A stretch of 18,488 nt of DNA from HRBIN15 sp039630445 (GCA_039630445.1 JBCNVA010000078.1:1-18488); one strand, 5' to 3'. Shown: positions 6,809 to 13,829, counted from the first letter of the stretch. The notes: a model not told the origin generated them from the sequence alone. Program-made: numbers and translations.

Positions 6809-8314
6809 ATGGGTATACGGACAGTCGCTTTACTCATCGGATTGCTATGGATGGTGGGAGGCGCGCAGGTTCCGACTGTGACCTGGCAATTTTCTGGCAG
6901 TGCGGCTCGCAACAACCCCGCTATTCCCGGTCTGGGGAACCGCATGGTTTACTATCCCTGCCTGAATCGGCTTTACGCCATCGATCGCGAGAATGGGACC
7001 TTGCGCTGGCAATATCCCGCGGATGCGCCCCTGAATGCCACTTTTCTGGGTCAGCCGGTGGAGGGCGACGGGTTGGTCTATATCGGTGCGAGCAACGGGA
7101 ATGTGTACGCGCTTAATGCCGAAACGGGTAGCCTGCGCTGGATATTTACCGCCGATAGCGCGCCCACTGCCATCCCGTTGCTGGTGGATGGCGTTCTCTA
7201 CATCGGCACGGGGCGCGGCGAGGTCTATGCCATCAATGCACGCAGCGGGGAACCGCTCTGGAAGGAACCCTATCGGGCGGGCGACTACATCGCGGGACGC
7301 CTGGTCAAAGCGGAAGACCTGCTCCTGTTCGGCACCAACAGTGGCATGGTGCATGCCATTACTGCCAGTGGCGGGCGGCGCCGCTGGTCGATCACACTGC
7401 CCAGCCCCGCCTACGACTCGCAGCCCGTCTATGCGGGCAACAGCGTCTATCTGACAGCGAACGATCGGTTGCTCGCGCTGAATTTGAACAGTGGCTCGCC
7501 GCGCTGGACACGCCGATTCACAACGGAGATCCGCCTCGCGCCCGCTGCGGACGAGAACTATGTGGTGGTCATCACGCGCGAGAACCGCATCTATGTGTTT
7601 GACCATAACGGGCGGCTGATAACGGGCGACAAAACCCCAGTGGAGGCGCGCTATGAACCGCTGGTGGCGCCCGTGATTCACCGAGGCGAGTTGTGGGTCA
7701 GCACGCGGCGAGGTACGATTCTTGTATACACCCTGCCTGACTTGCAGCTGCGCTGGCTTTACACGCTGCGCCCACCTGAGGGCACACGCGATGCGAATAA
7801 TCGTCCCATCTATTACCTGCCGCTCAATCGCAACCCGATTTTTACGGGGCAGGGATTTTTCGTTGCCAGCGACGATGGAGGGCTGACCGCCTTCACCTAC
7901 GATTGGCTGGATCGCCTGCCGCCAGTGGTATTGCGCACGACGCCCGCGATGGGGGAGATGATGTCGGGTCAGTTGCCGTTGGAGTTCGGGGCGCGCCTGC
8001 GCGATGACCAGAGCGGTATCAACCCCGACTCGATCCAGCTGCTGCTGAACGATGAGCCGCTGGCGTTTACCTACGAGCCGTCCACGGGCGAGCTGCGCGC
8101 TGAGCTGAAGGGGGGCGCAGGCAGTACGGCAAAGCCCCTGCCCGACGGACGCCACATCGTCACCCTGATCGCCAGTGACTGGGCGGGCAACAGTCTGCGC
8201 TTCAGCTGGGGCATCTATGTGGATAACAGCCTGCGCAAGACGGCGCCTCGCCCTGCAGGTCAACAGTCAGCGGGTGGCACGGGCGGGCGTGGAGGCTATG
8301 GCGGCGATCGGTAG
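6809..8314 (+). CDS. Secreted PQQ-type beta-propeller protein with C-terminal Ig-like domain
   Basis: Exported repeat protein of unknown target, 501 aa. A signal peptide spans residues 1-19 (MGIRTVALLIGLLWMVGGA). PQQ-like blades follow to about 365, each with the pattern YIG..G.VYALN.ETG.LRW; clear copies are near 52-68, 89-112, 129-152, 173-193 and 212-233. From about 369 comes an Ig-like module with DDQSGINPDSIQLLLND and LPDGRHIVTLIASDWAGN. The tail is Gly-rich. The BamB-like blade pattern does not prove a BamB role, and no lipobox Cys is seen. The start was chosen because GGAGG lies 5 nt upstream of ATG 6809; an in-frame ATG at 6797 is the alternative. The 3' end overlaps the ABC ATPase gene by 17 nt. 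Confidence 0.85.
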   Translation: MGIRTVALLIGLLWMVGGAQVPTVTWQFSGSAARNNPAIPGLGNRMVYYPCLNRLYAIDRENGTLRWQYPADAPLNATFLGQPVEGDGLVYIGASNGNVYALNAETGSLRWIFTADSAPTAIPLLVDGVLYIGTGRGEVYAINARSGEPLWKEPYRAGDYIAGRLVKAEDLLLFGTNSGMVHAITASGGRRRWSITLPSPAYDSQPVYAGNSVYLTANDRLLALNLNSGSPRWTRRFTTEIRLAPAADENYVVVITRENRIYVFDHNGRLITGDKTPVEARYEPLVAPVIHRGELWVSTRRGTILVYTLPDLQLRWLYTLRPPEGTRDANNRPIYYLPLNRNPIFTGQGFFVASDDGGLTAFTYDWLDRLPPVVLRTTPAMGEMMSGQLPLEFGARLRDDQSGINPDSIQLLLNDEPLAFTYEPSTGELRAELKGGAGSTAKPLPDGRHIVTLIASDWAGNSLRFSWGIYVDNSLRKTAPRPAGQQSAGGTGGRGGYGGDR

Positions 8315-9074
8315 TCCCTCCCACACGGCAACGGGCACCTCCACGCCCGTTGCCATTCGCGCCCAGCAGCTGACTAAAGAGTTCCGCCTGACCCATCAGC
8401 CCTATGCCTCGCTGAAAGGGCTACTGCTTTCTTTCTTGCCGCGCCGCGTGGAGCATGTCGTCGCCCTGAACGCCGTGAGTTTCGTCATCCACAGGGGCGA
8501 AACGGTCGCTGTCATCGGGCAGAACGGTTCTGGCAAAAGCACCTTGCTGGGGCTTATTGCGCGTGTGTATCGCCCCACCAGCGGCACGCTGGAAGTCTAT
8601 GGGCGTGTCGCCCCACTACTGGAGCTGGGTGCAGGCTTCCATCCCGACCTCACGGGGCTGGAGAACATCTATTTCAACGGCGTGATTCTGGGGCTGACGC
8701 GCCAGCAGATCCGTGAGCGTATCGACGCCATCATTCGATTCGCGGAGCTGGAAAACTACATCGACGCGCCCGTGCGCACCTACTCGTCAGGGATGCTGAT
8801 GCGACTTGGCTTCGCGATTGCCGTCCATGTGGACGCCGACATTCTGCTGGTGGATGAGGTGCTGGCGGTGGGTGATGCCCACTTCCAGCAGAAGTGCTAC
8901 CGCACGATTCGCGAGTTCCAGCAGGCGGGGCGCACGATTCTGTTTGTGTCGCACGATATGGACGCCGTGCGTCAGATCGCGCCGCGCGCCCTCTGGCTGG
9001 ATAAGGGCGTGCTGCGTGCCGACGGTGACTCACACACCGTCGTGGCGCACTATTTGGCAAGCCTCGATGGTTAG
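8298..9074 (+). CDS. ABC transporter ATP-binding protein, polysaccharide/teichoic-acid export type
   Basis: Energises export of a polysaccharide or lipid-linked glycan (KpsT/Wzt/TagH class). Over 258 residues: Walker A GQNGSGKS at 74-81, the family-typical LLELGAGFHPDLTGLENIYFNG at 108-128, signature YSSGM at 162-166, Walker B DILLVDE at 181-187, then VLAVGD at 188-193 and H-loop SH at 218-219. There is no C-terminal glycan-binding extension as in long Wzt proteins. The start at 8298 has GGAGG only 2 nt away; an in-frame GTG at 8289 is possible. It overlaps the beta-propeller gene by 17 nt. The cognate membrane permease, usually adjacent, is not present in this window. Confidence 0.9.
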   Translation: MAAIGSPSHTATGTSTPVAIRAQQLTKEFRLTHQPYASLKGLLLSFLPRRVEHVVALNAVSFVIHRGETVAVIGQNGSGKSTLLGLIARVYRPTSGTLEVYGRVAPLLELGAGFHPDLTGLENIYFNGVILGLTRQQIRERIDAIIRFAELENYIDAPVRTYSSGMLMRLGFAIAVHVDADILLVDEVLAVGDAHFQQKCYRTIREFQQAGRTILFVSHDMDAVRQIAPRALWLDKGVLRADGDSHTVVAHYLASLDG

Positions 9075-9081
9075 CTGCTGC

Positions 9082-9240
9082 TAATACCAATCGCCATTTC
9101 GAGTGCTGTCATCGTCGGCGGGGGCGCCAACGCTACGAACCTGCCTGCGTAGCGTCAGCGGGGACGCCGACGCTATGAACGCGCCTGCGTAGCGTCGGCG
9201 TCTCGCCGACGGCATCACGGCGTTTGCTCTGCGAATGGGT
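9082..9240. repeat. Palindromic intergenic element B with two 40-bp tandem units
   Basis: It lies between the convergent ABC ATPase and copper-enzyme genes. It opens with TAATACCAAT eight nt after a stop codon, like element A. Two adjacent 40-bp units, 9120-9159 and 9160-9199, match at 34 of 40 positions. Each contains an inverted pair; in unit 2 GCCGACGCTA (9166-9175) pairs exactly with TAGCGTCGGC (9190-9199). Next, CGTCGGCG (9193-9200) and CGCCGACG (9204-9211) form a perfect 8-bp hairpin with a TCT loop. CGTCGGCG also occurs at 9113-9120. No ORF of merit is present. The right boundary is uncertain. It may act as a terminator for both flanking genes, although it has no T-run. Confidence 0.55.
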
Positions 9241-9259
9241 AAGAGATCTCACACTGAGG

Positions 9260-11161
9260 TTATCGGGATAACAGAATTTGCCTCAAGCCACCGCCACGGG
9301 GGCGGCGCAAGCCCTCCTCGCCCAGAATGTGCAGGAACACCAGGCACATCTCGTCGGTCGTCTTTTCGCCCCAGGTGACCACTTTGGGTGGACGGTTCGG
9401 GTTGTTCGGGTTCTTTTCGGAGTTGTCATAATAGGCGCGCACTTCCACCCGCGTGCCGCGTGGCAGGCGTACAGGCGTCTTGTAGTGATAGGTATCCTGC
9501 CACTTGAAGTCCCAGTCCTTGATCCAAATCAAGGGGATAGTTTGCCCATCGGGTGTGTAGGCATCGACCTTCATTTCGCGCCCGATGAGGTGCATGTGTG
9601 GCGTGATGGCGACCACATCCACATCGCGCGGCGCAATCCACATGGCACGCACTTCATGGCGCTCCGCACCCGGTGGAATGCTGAAGAAGGGGTTGATGAG
9701 CCACGCAATCCCCACCGGTTGCGGGTTGGGCGTTTTGGCGAAGTAGAGACCGACGCGCGTGCGGTCCCGCTCTGGTTTGCCCGTGCGATAGTAGTGGATT
9801 TGCAGCACGATATCGGAGCCTTTGGGCAGGCGGTAGCCTGTGCCGGGCGGCAGCATCTGCGGTGAGAAGCCTGGCGCCCAGCCACCCAGCATCCCTGCTG
9901 GCACAAAGCCCGGCCAGCCGAACGCGGAGTAGCCCGGACCCTCGTCCGCCGCATCCAGCTTGCGTGCTGTGCCCGATGTGTCGCAAAACACAATCACATG
10001 ATGCACTGTGCGACGATTGCCCGGCTGAATATCGATCGCCTGCACGAACATGTCGCGATCGAAATTGGTTGGAATGACGAAGTGGCGATACTCGTCATCC
10101 CCTGTGGGACCCACCTCATACTCCTCAGGCATCTCCACAATCACATCGGGTGGACCAAATGCCCAGTCGTCGTTGAACTGGCGTGGTGGGGGCAGGTCTT
10201 TCGGGTCGCCCAGTGGTGCTCCGTTTTCGACCCACTGAGTGATCAGCGCAATTTGCTCATCGGTCAAGCGTCGCTCCCCCTTGAACTCGCCGTAGCCCGG
10301 TTCTGGCTTCCATGGTGGCATCTGGCGCGCGCGTACATACTTGACAATCTCCTTGCGCCAAGTATACACATCGCGGTAGGTCATCAGCGCGAAGGGAGCG
10401 ACCTGCCCCGGGCGATGGCACGACTGGCAGTGTTCCTGGATAATCGGCGCGATGTGCTTCGCGTAGGTAATCGGAGCGGCTGCCGTTGCCTCATCTTTGA
10501 AGTGGATGGTGCAACCGAAGGTCTCGGTTGTGGCTATCTTGGGCAGCTTGCCCTTCAGCACCGCTTCGAGCGCGTCGCGCAGGTAGTGCTGGCGCACGCG
10601 GTTCTCGTAGCGGTTGTCGTCGATGGCACCCCGGTAGCGCAGGATGCCCTTGCGATCGATCAGGAAGGCTTGCGGGGTCATCGTGGCGCCGAGCTGACGC
10701 GCCAGCTTACCCTCTGGGTCGTGAACCACGGGGAACTTTAGCTTCCATTCGCGAACGCTCTGGCGCACCTCCTGCTCGGTGTCATCATAGTTGGAGTAGA
10801 CGCCGATCAGCGATGCGCCCCGCTTGGAATAGGTGCTGTGGAGCTGATTGAGGCGTACCGCATAGCGTTGCGCGGCGGGGCATTTTGCCCCCAAAAAGAC
10901 CAGCACCACCGCGTTTTTTCGGGTCAGTTCACTTAGATTGTAGGTGCGACCGTTCAAATCGGTGAAGCGGAGCGCGGGCACACGGGCGTTGATGCCCACC
11001 GTGGAGGGCGACTCGGTCAGCACGCGGTGCTTTTTGCTCACCTCCGCCGCAGGGAGTGAAGCCGTTGCGTTGCGATCGCTGCCGATGGATTCCTTTTGCT
11101 CAGACATCCACAGGGAGGATGCCAGAACCAGCGCCAGACTCGTCAGCCACCATGCTCTCAT
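9260..11161 (-). CDS. Secreted redoxin - cytochrome c - copper type II monooxygenase fusion
   Basis: Exported three-module redox protein, 633 aa, with an N-terminal signal segment (MRAWWLTSLALVLASSLW). Residues 55-205 are a thioredoxin/AhpC-like domain with one active-site-like Cys94 in GAKCPAAQRY; the second Cys of CxxC is absent. Residues 230-320 form a cytochrome c-like unit with CQSCH (245-249), and Met281 in MPPW could be the distal heme ligand. Residues 330-620 match the peptidylglycine/dopamine-type copper monooxygenase fold with apparent ligands HH at 387-388, H456, H-x-H at 522/524 and M605. Thus both copper sites look complete; the substrate is unknown. The start has GGAGGA 7-12 nt upstream; a longer frame to 11251 passes through the promoter and is rejected. 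Confidence 0.88.
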   Translation of the reverse strand: MRAWWLTSLALVLASSLWMSEQKESIGSDRNATASLPAAEVSKKHRVLTESPSTVGINARVPALRFTDLNGRTYNLSELTRKNAVVLVFLGAKCPAAQRYAVRLNQLHSTYSKRGASLIGVYSNYDDTEQEVRQSVREWKLKFPVVHDPEGKLARQLGATMTPQAFLIDRKGILRYRGAIDDNRYENRVRQHYLRDALEAVLKGKLPKIATTETFGCTIHFKDEATAAAPITYAKHIAPIIQEHCQSCHRPGQVAPFALMTYRDVYTWRKEIVKYVRARQMPPWKPEPGYGEFKGERRLTDEQIALITQWVENGAPLGDPKDLPPPRQFNDDWAFGPPDVIVEMPEEYEVGPTGDDEYRHFVIPTNFDRDMFVQAIDIQPGNRRTVHHVIVFCDTSGTARKLDAADEGPGYSAFGWPGFVPAGMLGGWAPGFSPQMLPPGTGYRLPKGSDIVLQIHYYRTGKPERDRTRVGLYFAKTPNPQPVGIAWLINPFFSIPPGAERHEVRAMWIAPRDVDVVAITPHMHLIGREMKVDAYTPDGQTIPLIWIKDWDFKWQDTYHYKTPVRLPRGTRVEVRAYYDNSEKNPNNPNRPPKVVTWGEKTTDEMCLVFLHILGEEGLRRPRGGGLRQILLSR

Positions 11162-11188
11162 TTTTTGAGTCCTCCGACCTGCAGGGTT

Positions 11189-11194
11189 AATATA
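11189..11194 (-). promoter_or_regulatory. Candidate -10 box of the redoxin-cytochrome-copper gene (TATATT)
   Basis: The minus strand reads GGGTATATT, 27 nt before the ATG and with a Shine-Dalgarno between. Upstream of it, 11199-11229 holds alternating ATTCTG/CAGAAT half-sites (ATTCTG, CAGAAT, TTCTG on the plus strand), which could be operator half-sites covering the -35 region. No regulator is assigned. Confidence 0.5.
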
Positions 11195-11228
11195 CCCTAT
11201 TCTGACGCTTAACAGAATGATTTGTTCT

Positions 11229-11260
11229 GATGCAGGGGTGGAATTACCCACCCCTGCATC
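11229..11260 (-). terminator. Strong stem-loop 6 nt after the prepilin stop codon
   Basis: GATGCAGGGGTGG (11229-11241) and CCACCCCTGCATC (11248-11260) form a perfect 13-bp stem with a 6-nt loop. Its position just behind the prepilin stop and ahead of the next promoter on the same strand suggests transcription termination or mRNA 3'-end protection. The minus strand continues AGAACAAATC, with no T-run. The plus strand continues GGGCTTTTAT. Confidence 0.6.
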
Positions 11261-11266
11261 GGGCTT

Positions 11267-12199
11267 TTATGGCGTGCAGTTTTCGCAGGGCGCTCCCGTG
11301 CAATCGCCTGTGGGCGCGTTCGGGTCGTAATCGGGTCGGAACAGCCACGGGTTGCAGCCGTCCCACCAGTAGATGCCGGGGTTGCCGCGCGCGTCGTAGC
11401 GGGTATAGGGATCCACGCGCCAGTCGGTATCGGCGGGTGCCAGTTGCGCGCCCAGGCGCCGCCACTTCGCACTACCATCCGCGGACACGAACAGCGCACC
11501 CTGCGAATGGATCCACAGTGTGCCATCCAAGCGGAACATCACGCCCCTCGGATAGGCGTTTCCGGGGTTACCGCGCAGGCAGCTGAAGTATTGGCATGGG
11601 CGCGAGGCATCCCGGCACTCCAGCGACGGGTTGGACAAGGCGAAGCCCTCAACGCCCGCTTTGCCACGCCCCTCCCACGCCATCGGCAAGGTCGAGGGGC
11701 TGGCAACCTGCGCCATGCTCCAGCCATGCAGCAGCCCATTATAGGTGTAGCTGACCATCGCTGGCGGGACGAGAGGGGCGTTATAGTCGGGCGTGTCAAG
11801 GCGAACGCGAGCCGCTGAAGGACAGCCGTAAACGCCCATGTTTTTAAGATATGGCTGGATGGCGTTCGCCCAGTGTACCTGATAGGCAGCATAAAGTGGA
11901 TGAGTGGCAGGCACGCTGGGACGCCAGTTGGACGGCACGGCGTGATAGCGGTTCCAGAGCCACTGCCCCGTGCCACCTTCACGCCCGAACGCCAGCGGGT
12001 AGGTCTCGTCATGGTCGCTCAGGTAGAGCATAAACGCCGCGCCCAGCTGCTTCGTGTTGTTCAAGCAGGCGGTCTGACGCGCCTTTTCCCGCGCCTGTGC
12101 GAACACAGGAAACAGGAACGCTGCCAGAATCGCGATAATCGCAATCACGACCAGCAATTCAATCAGGGTAAAACCCCTGAGATGTTCGAATCGTTTCAT
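11267..12199 (-). CDS. DUF1559-type prepilin-like secreted protein (H-x9-DG)
   Basis: Type IV pilin/type II pseudopilin-like surface protein. The 310 residues begin MKRFEHLRG, then FTLIELLVVIAIIAILAAF: a class III prepilin signal cut after Gly9 by prepilin peptidase, leaving a hydrophobic helix. FPVFAQAREKARQTACLNN follows, wording typical of Armatimonadota copies. The H-x9-DG motif is H231 to D241-G242 (HSQGALFVSADG). The C-terminal 30 residues are Cys-rich (C282, C300, C305, C308). The ATG at 12199 has AGGAGG 8 nt upstream; the in-frame ATG two codons earlier is too close to it. Such genes occur in large paralogous sets, and their role is not established. Confidence 0.9.
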   Translation of the reverse strand: MKRFEHLRGFTLIELLVVIAIIAILAAFLFPVFAQAREKARQTACLNNTKQLGAAFMLYLSDHDETYPLAFGREGGTGQWLWNRYHAVPSNWRPSVPATHPLYAAYQVHWANAIQPYLKNMGVYGCPSAARVRLDTPDYNAPLVPPAMVSYTYNGLLHGWSMAQVASPSTLPMAWEGRGKAGVEGFALSNPSLECRDASRPCQYFSCLRGNPGNAYPRGVMFRLDGTLWIHSQGALFVSADGSAKWRRLGAQLAPADTDWRVDPYTRYDARGNPGIYWWDGCNPWLFRPDYDPNAPTGDCTGAPCENCTP

Positions 12200-12330
12200 C
12201 ACCATCTCCTCCTGTCGCTTGAATCGATGGCGTCGCACCTGTGCCACAGGTGGACAACTCAAAGTCGTGGGTCGCCTGCATCGTGCAGGGCGCCTCTTGT
12301 GCCCCCAGCACCGGGGGCTGAGGGCATTGC
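12200..12330 (-). promoter_or_regulatory. Prepilin leader with three successive stem-loops
   Basis: This 131-nt stretch separates the small Cys-rich gene from the prepilin gene on the minus strand. It holds three compact palindromes: CACCTGT-GCC-ACAGGTG (12236-12252), CCTGCA-TCG-TGCAGG (12275-12289) and GCCCCC-AGCACC-GGGGGC (12301-12318). The one at 12301-12318 could be a terminator for the upstream gene. The remainder may be an mRNA leader. I recognise no known riboswitch consensus. Confidence 0.4.
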
Positions 12331-12726
12331 TCAGAGCAAGGCGACAGGAGGAGCGCGTGAAAGATAGGAGCAGAAGAGCGGGTTCTCGTGGTGGACAACC
12401 CTCTCGGCAACCCAAAGCGCTCGCTGAATTGAGTCAACGGGGATCAGGAACAGGAGGGTAAGCGCTTTTTCTGTGCCCGGCAGCTCCTTTTGGGAGGGTT
12501 TGTCCAGCGGCTGGAGTTGTAGTTGGTAGCAATCGGTCAGGGGCAGGGTGGTCAGGAGCGCTGTGCCATCACGACCTGCCGACTCACAGCAGGTGGGCGC
12601 AGGTAAAGAATTCGGGCAGACGATCGCGCAAGCCAGCGCCGCGCCCGCCGGCGCAAGGTTGAGCCATGCCACAAGGAACCAGACGGTTCCGATTCGCCCG
12701 AATCGCTCCCCTCCCTGACCTGTCAT
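12331..12726 (-). CDS. Small Cys-rich secreted or membrane protein of unknown function
   Basis: 131 residues, not assigned to a family. Residues 10-33 (RIGTVWFLVAWLNLAPAGAALAC) look like a signal peptide or membrane segment, followed by C33-x3-C37, a C46-C47 pair, C66 and C119; a hydrophobic patch ALTLLFLIPV lies at 88-97. Third codon positions are GC-rich like the neighbours, supporting a real gene. The ATG at 12726 lies 8 nt after a GGTATACT box and has no Shine-Dalgarno. The paired cysteines after a signal might bind metal or form disulfides, but that is inference. It is upstream of, and possibly co-transcribed with, the prepilin gene. Confidence 0.55.
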   Translation of the reverse strand: MTGQGGERFGRIGTVWFLVAWLNLAPAGAALACAIVCPNSLPAPTCCESAGRDGTALLTTLPLTDCYQLQLQPLDKPSQKELPGTEKALTLLFLIPVDSIQRALWVAERVVHHENPLFCSYLSRAPPVALL

Positions 12727-12734
12727 CCATACTA

Positions 12735-12740
12735 AGTATA
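12735..12740 (-). promoter_or_regulatory. Candidate -10 box of the small Cys-rich gene (TATACT)
   Basis: The minus strand reads GTGGTATACT, ending 8 nt before the ATG at 12726, so initiation would fall at or beside the start codon. It is divergent from the nadD promoter about 60 bp away. Confidence 0.5.
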
Positions 12741-12796
12741 CCACAAAAAATGGCGAGGGCGTCAGGGTTTTGCCTGCCTTCGCCGATTTTTGCAGG

Positions 12797-12802
12797 TACA
12801 AT
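12797..12802 (+). promoter_or_regulatory. Candidate -10 box of nadD (TACAAT)
   Basis: CAGGTACAAT ends 7 nt before the nadD ATG, which has no Shine-Dalgarno. Normal -10 to start-site spacing places initiation on or next to the ATG, predicting a leaderless mRNA. Confidence 0.55.
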
Positions 12803-12809
12803 CATACAG

Positions 12810-13415
12810 ATGGCAAAGCGGCGGATCGGGGTGCTGGGAGGTACATTTGACCCGGTGCATCTGGGGCATTTGCGACTGGCGGAGGAGGCGCGCGAAGCCG
12901 CTGCATTGGATCAGGTGCTTTTCATTCCCGCTGCGCGCTCGCCCTTCAAGCCCAATCGCCCCCCGACCGACGCTTCGCATCGCCTCGCGATGTTGCAGCG
13001 TGCTATTGCAGGTAATCCTGCTTTCGCTGTCTCGAACATCGAACTCCAGCGTGGGGGCATCTCGTACACCATCGACACGCTGCGCCAGCTCACCGAGCAA
13101 CTACCCGACGCGCAGCTCTTTCTGATTATGGGCACGGACAGCCTCGCGGAGTTTCCACGCTGGCGTGACGCGCTGCATATCGTGCAGCTTTGTCAGCTGC
13201 TGGTTGGTGTGCGCCCAGGTTACGAACCCGATTCGATTCTAACGGCGTTGCCTGAAGCCATTCGCGCCGCGGTGCGTCTGATTCCTTCAGTGCTGCTGGA
13301 CATCCGTGCGAGCCAGTTGCGTGCCTTTGTGCGTGAAGGGCGAACCCTGCGCTACCTGACGCCCGATAGTGTGATAGAATATATCCAGAGCCATCAACTC
13401 TATAAGGAGGTATAG
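12810..13415 (+). CDS. nadD: Nicotinate-nucleotide adenylyltransferase
   Basis: Adenylates nicotinate mononucleotide to deamido-NAD in NAD biosynthesis. The 201 residues have the usual length. The nucleotidyltransferase motif GGTFDPVHLGH is at 10-20, SPFKPN at 44-49, ISYTIDTL at 84-91, MGTDSLAEFPRW at 107-118, and the C-terminal SxLR-like SQLRAFVREGRTLRYLTPDSV at 168-188. A longer frame starts at 12666, but its first 48 residues are not NadD-like and cross the divergent promoters, so ATG 12810 is the real start. NadD followed by RsfS is a common bacterial gene order. Confidence 0.96.
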   Translation: MAKRRIGVLGGTFDPVHLGHLRLAEEAREAAALDQVLFIPAARSPFKPNRPPTDASHRLAMLQRAIAGNPAFAVSNIELQRGGISYTIDTLRQLTEQLPDAQLFLIMGTDSLAEFPRWRDALHIVQLCQLLVGVRPGYEPDSILTALPEAIRAAVRLIPSVLLDIRASQLRAFVREGRTLRYLTPDSVIEYIQSHQLYKEV

Positions 13416-13433
13416 GCGACGGGAGCGACGCGC

Positions 13434-13829
13434 ATGACAACGGAACAGAAGCTGGAGGCAGTGATCCGCGCGGCAGAGGACGCCAAAGCCGAACGGATCA
13501 ACACGCTCGATTTGCGTGGCAAAACGCTGATTGCCGACTACTTCGTCGTTTGCAGTGGTAACTCCGATGTGCATATCCGTTCCATCGCCGATAAAATTCA
13601 GGAGTCGCTGCGCGAGCTGGGTGAGCGTGCCGAGCGGGTGGAGGGCTACCGGGAAGCCACTTGGGTGCTGCTCGATTATGGCGATGTGATTGCCCATGTG
13701 ATGCGTCAGGAGCAGCGTGATTACTACGGACTGGAGACCTTCTGGCAAAACGCCCCGCTGATCGAGAGTTTACGCGAGCGAAAACATGGCACCGAATCAG
13801 GAGCTGGATCCGAAGCGGGAAGAAGTTGA
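13434..13829 (+). CDS. rsfS: Ribosomal silencing factor RsfS
   Basis: Binds ribosomal protein uL14 and blocks joining of the 50S and 30S subunits when nutrients are short. Over 131 residues: DYFVVCSGNSDVH at 35-47, VEGYREATWVLLDYGDVIAHVM at 69-90 and YYGLETFW at 97-104, all family hallmarks. A Ser/Gly-rich tail after about residue 117 exceeds the usual end and is encoded where the next gene already begins (44-nt overlap). It starts 18 nt after nadD with a weak purine-rich RBS, so it is probably in one operon with nadD. Confidence 0.95.
   Translation: MTTEQKLEAVIRAAEDAKAERINTLDLRGKTLIADYFVVCSGNSDVHIRSIADKIQESLRELGERAERVEGYREATWVLLDYGDVIAHVMRQEQRDYYGLETFWQNAPLIESLRERKHGTESGAGSEAGRS

Noticed and set aside
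6845..8263. 472-codon open frame on the minus strand opposite the beta-propeller gene
   Set aside because: It is a shadow caused by GC-rich third positions. It has no domain pattern, while the plus frame has clear PQQ blades and a signal peptide.
9120..9199. CRISPR-like repeats
   Set aside because: Only two directly abutting 40-bp units without spacers, so it is a tandem repeat and not a CRISPR array.
9998..10741. 247-codon plus-strand frame inside the copper enzyme gene
   Set aside because: Antisense shadow; the minus frame carries CxxCH and the copper ligands.
12159..12437. 92-codon minus-strand frame across the prepilin leader
   Set aside because: It overlaps the prepilin start in another frame and reads across three hairpins with no family pattern.
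12666..12809. N-terminal extension of NadD
   Set aside because: The added 48 residues do not resemble NadD and cover two divergent promoters.
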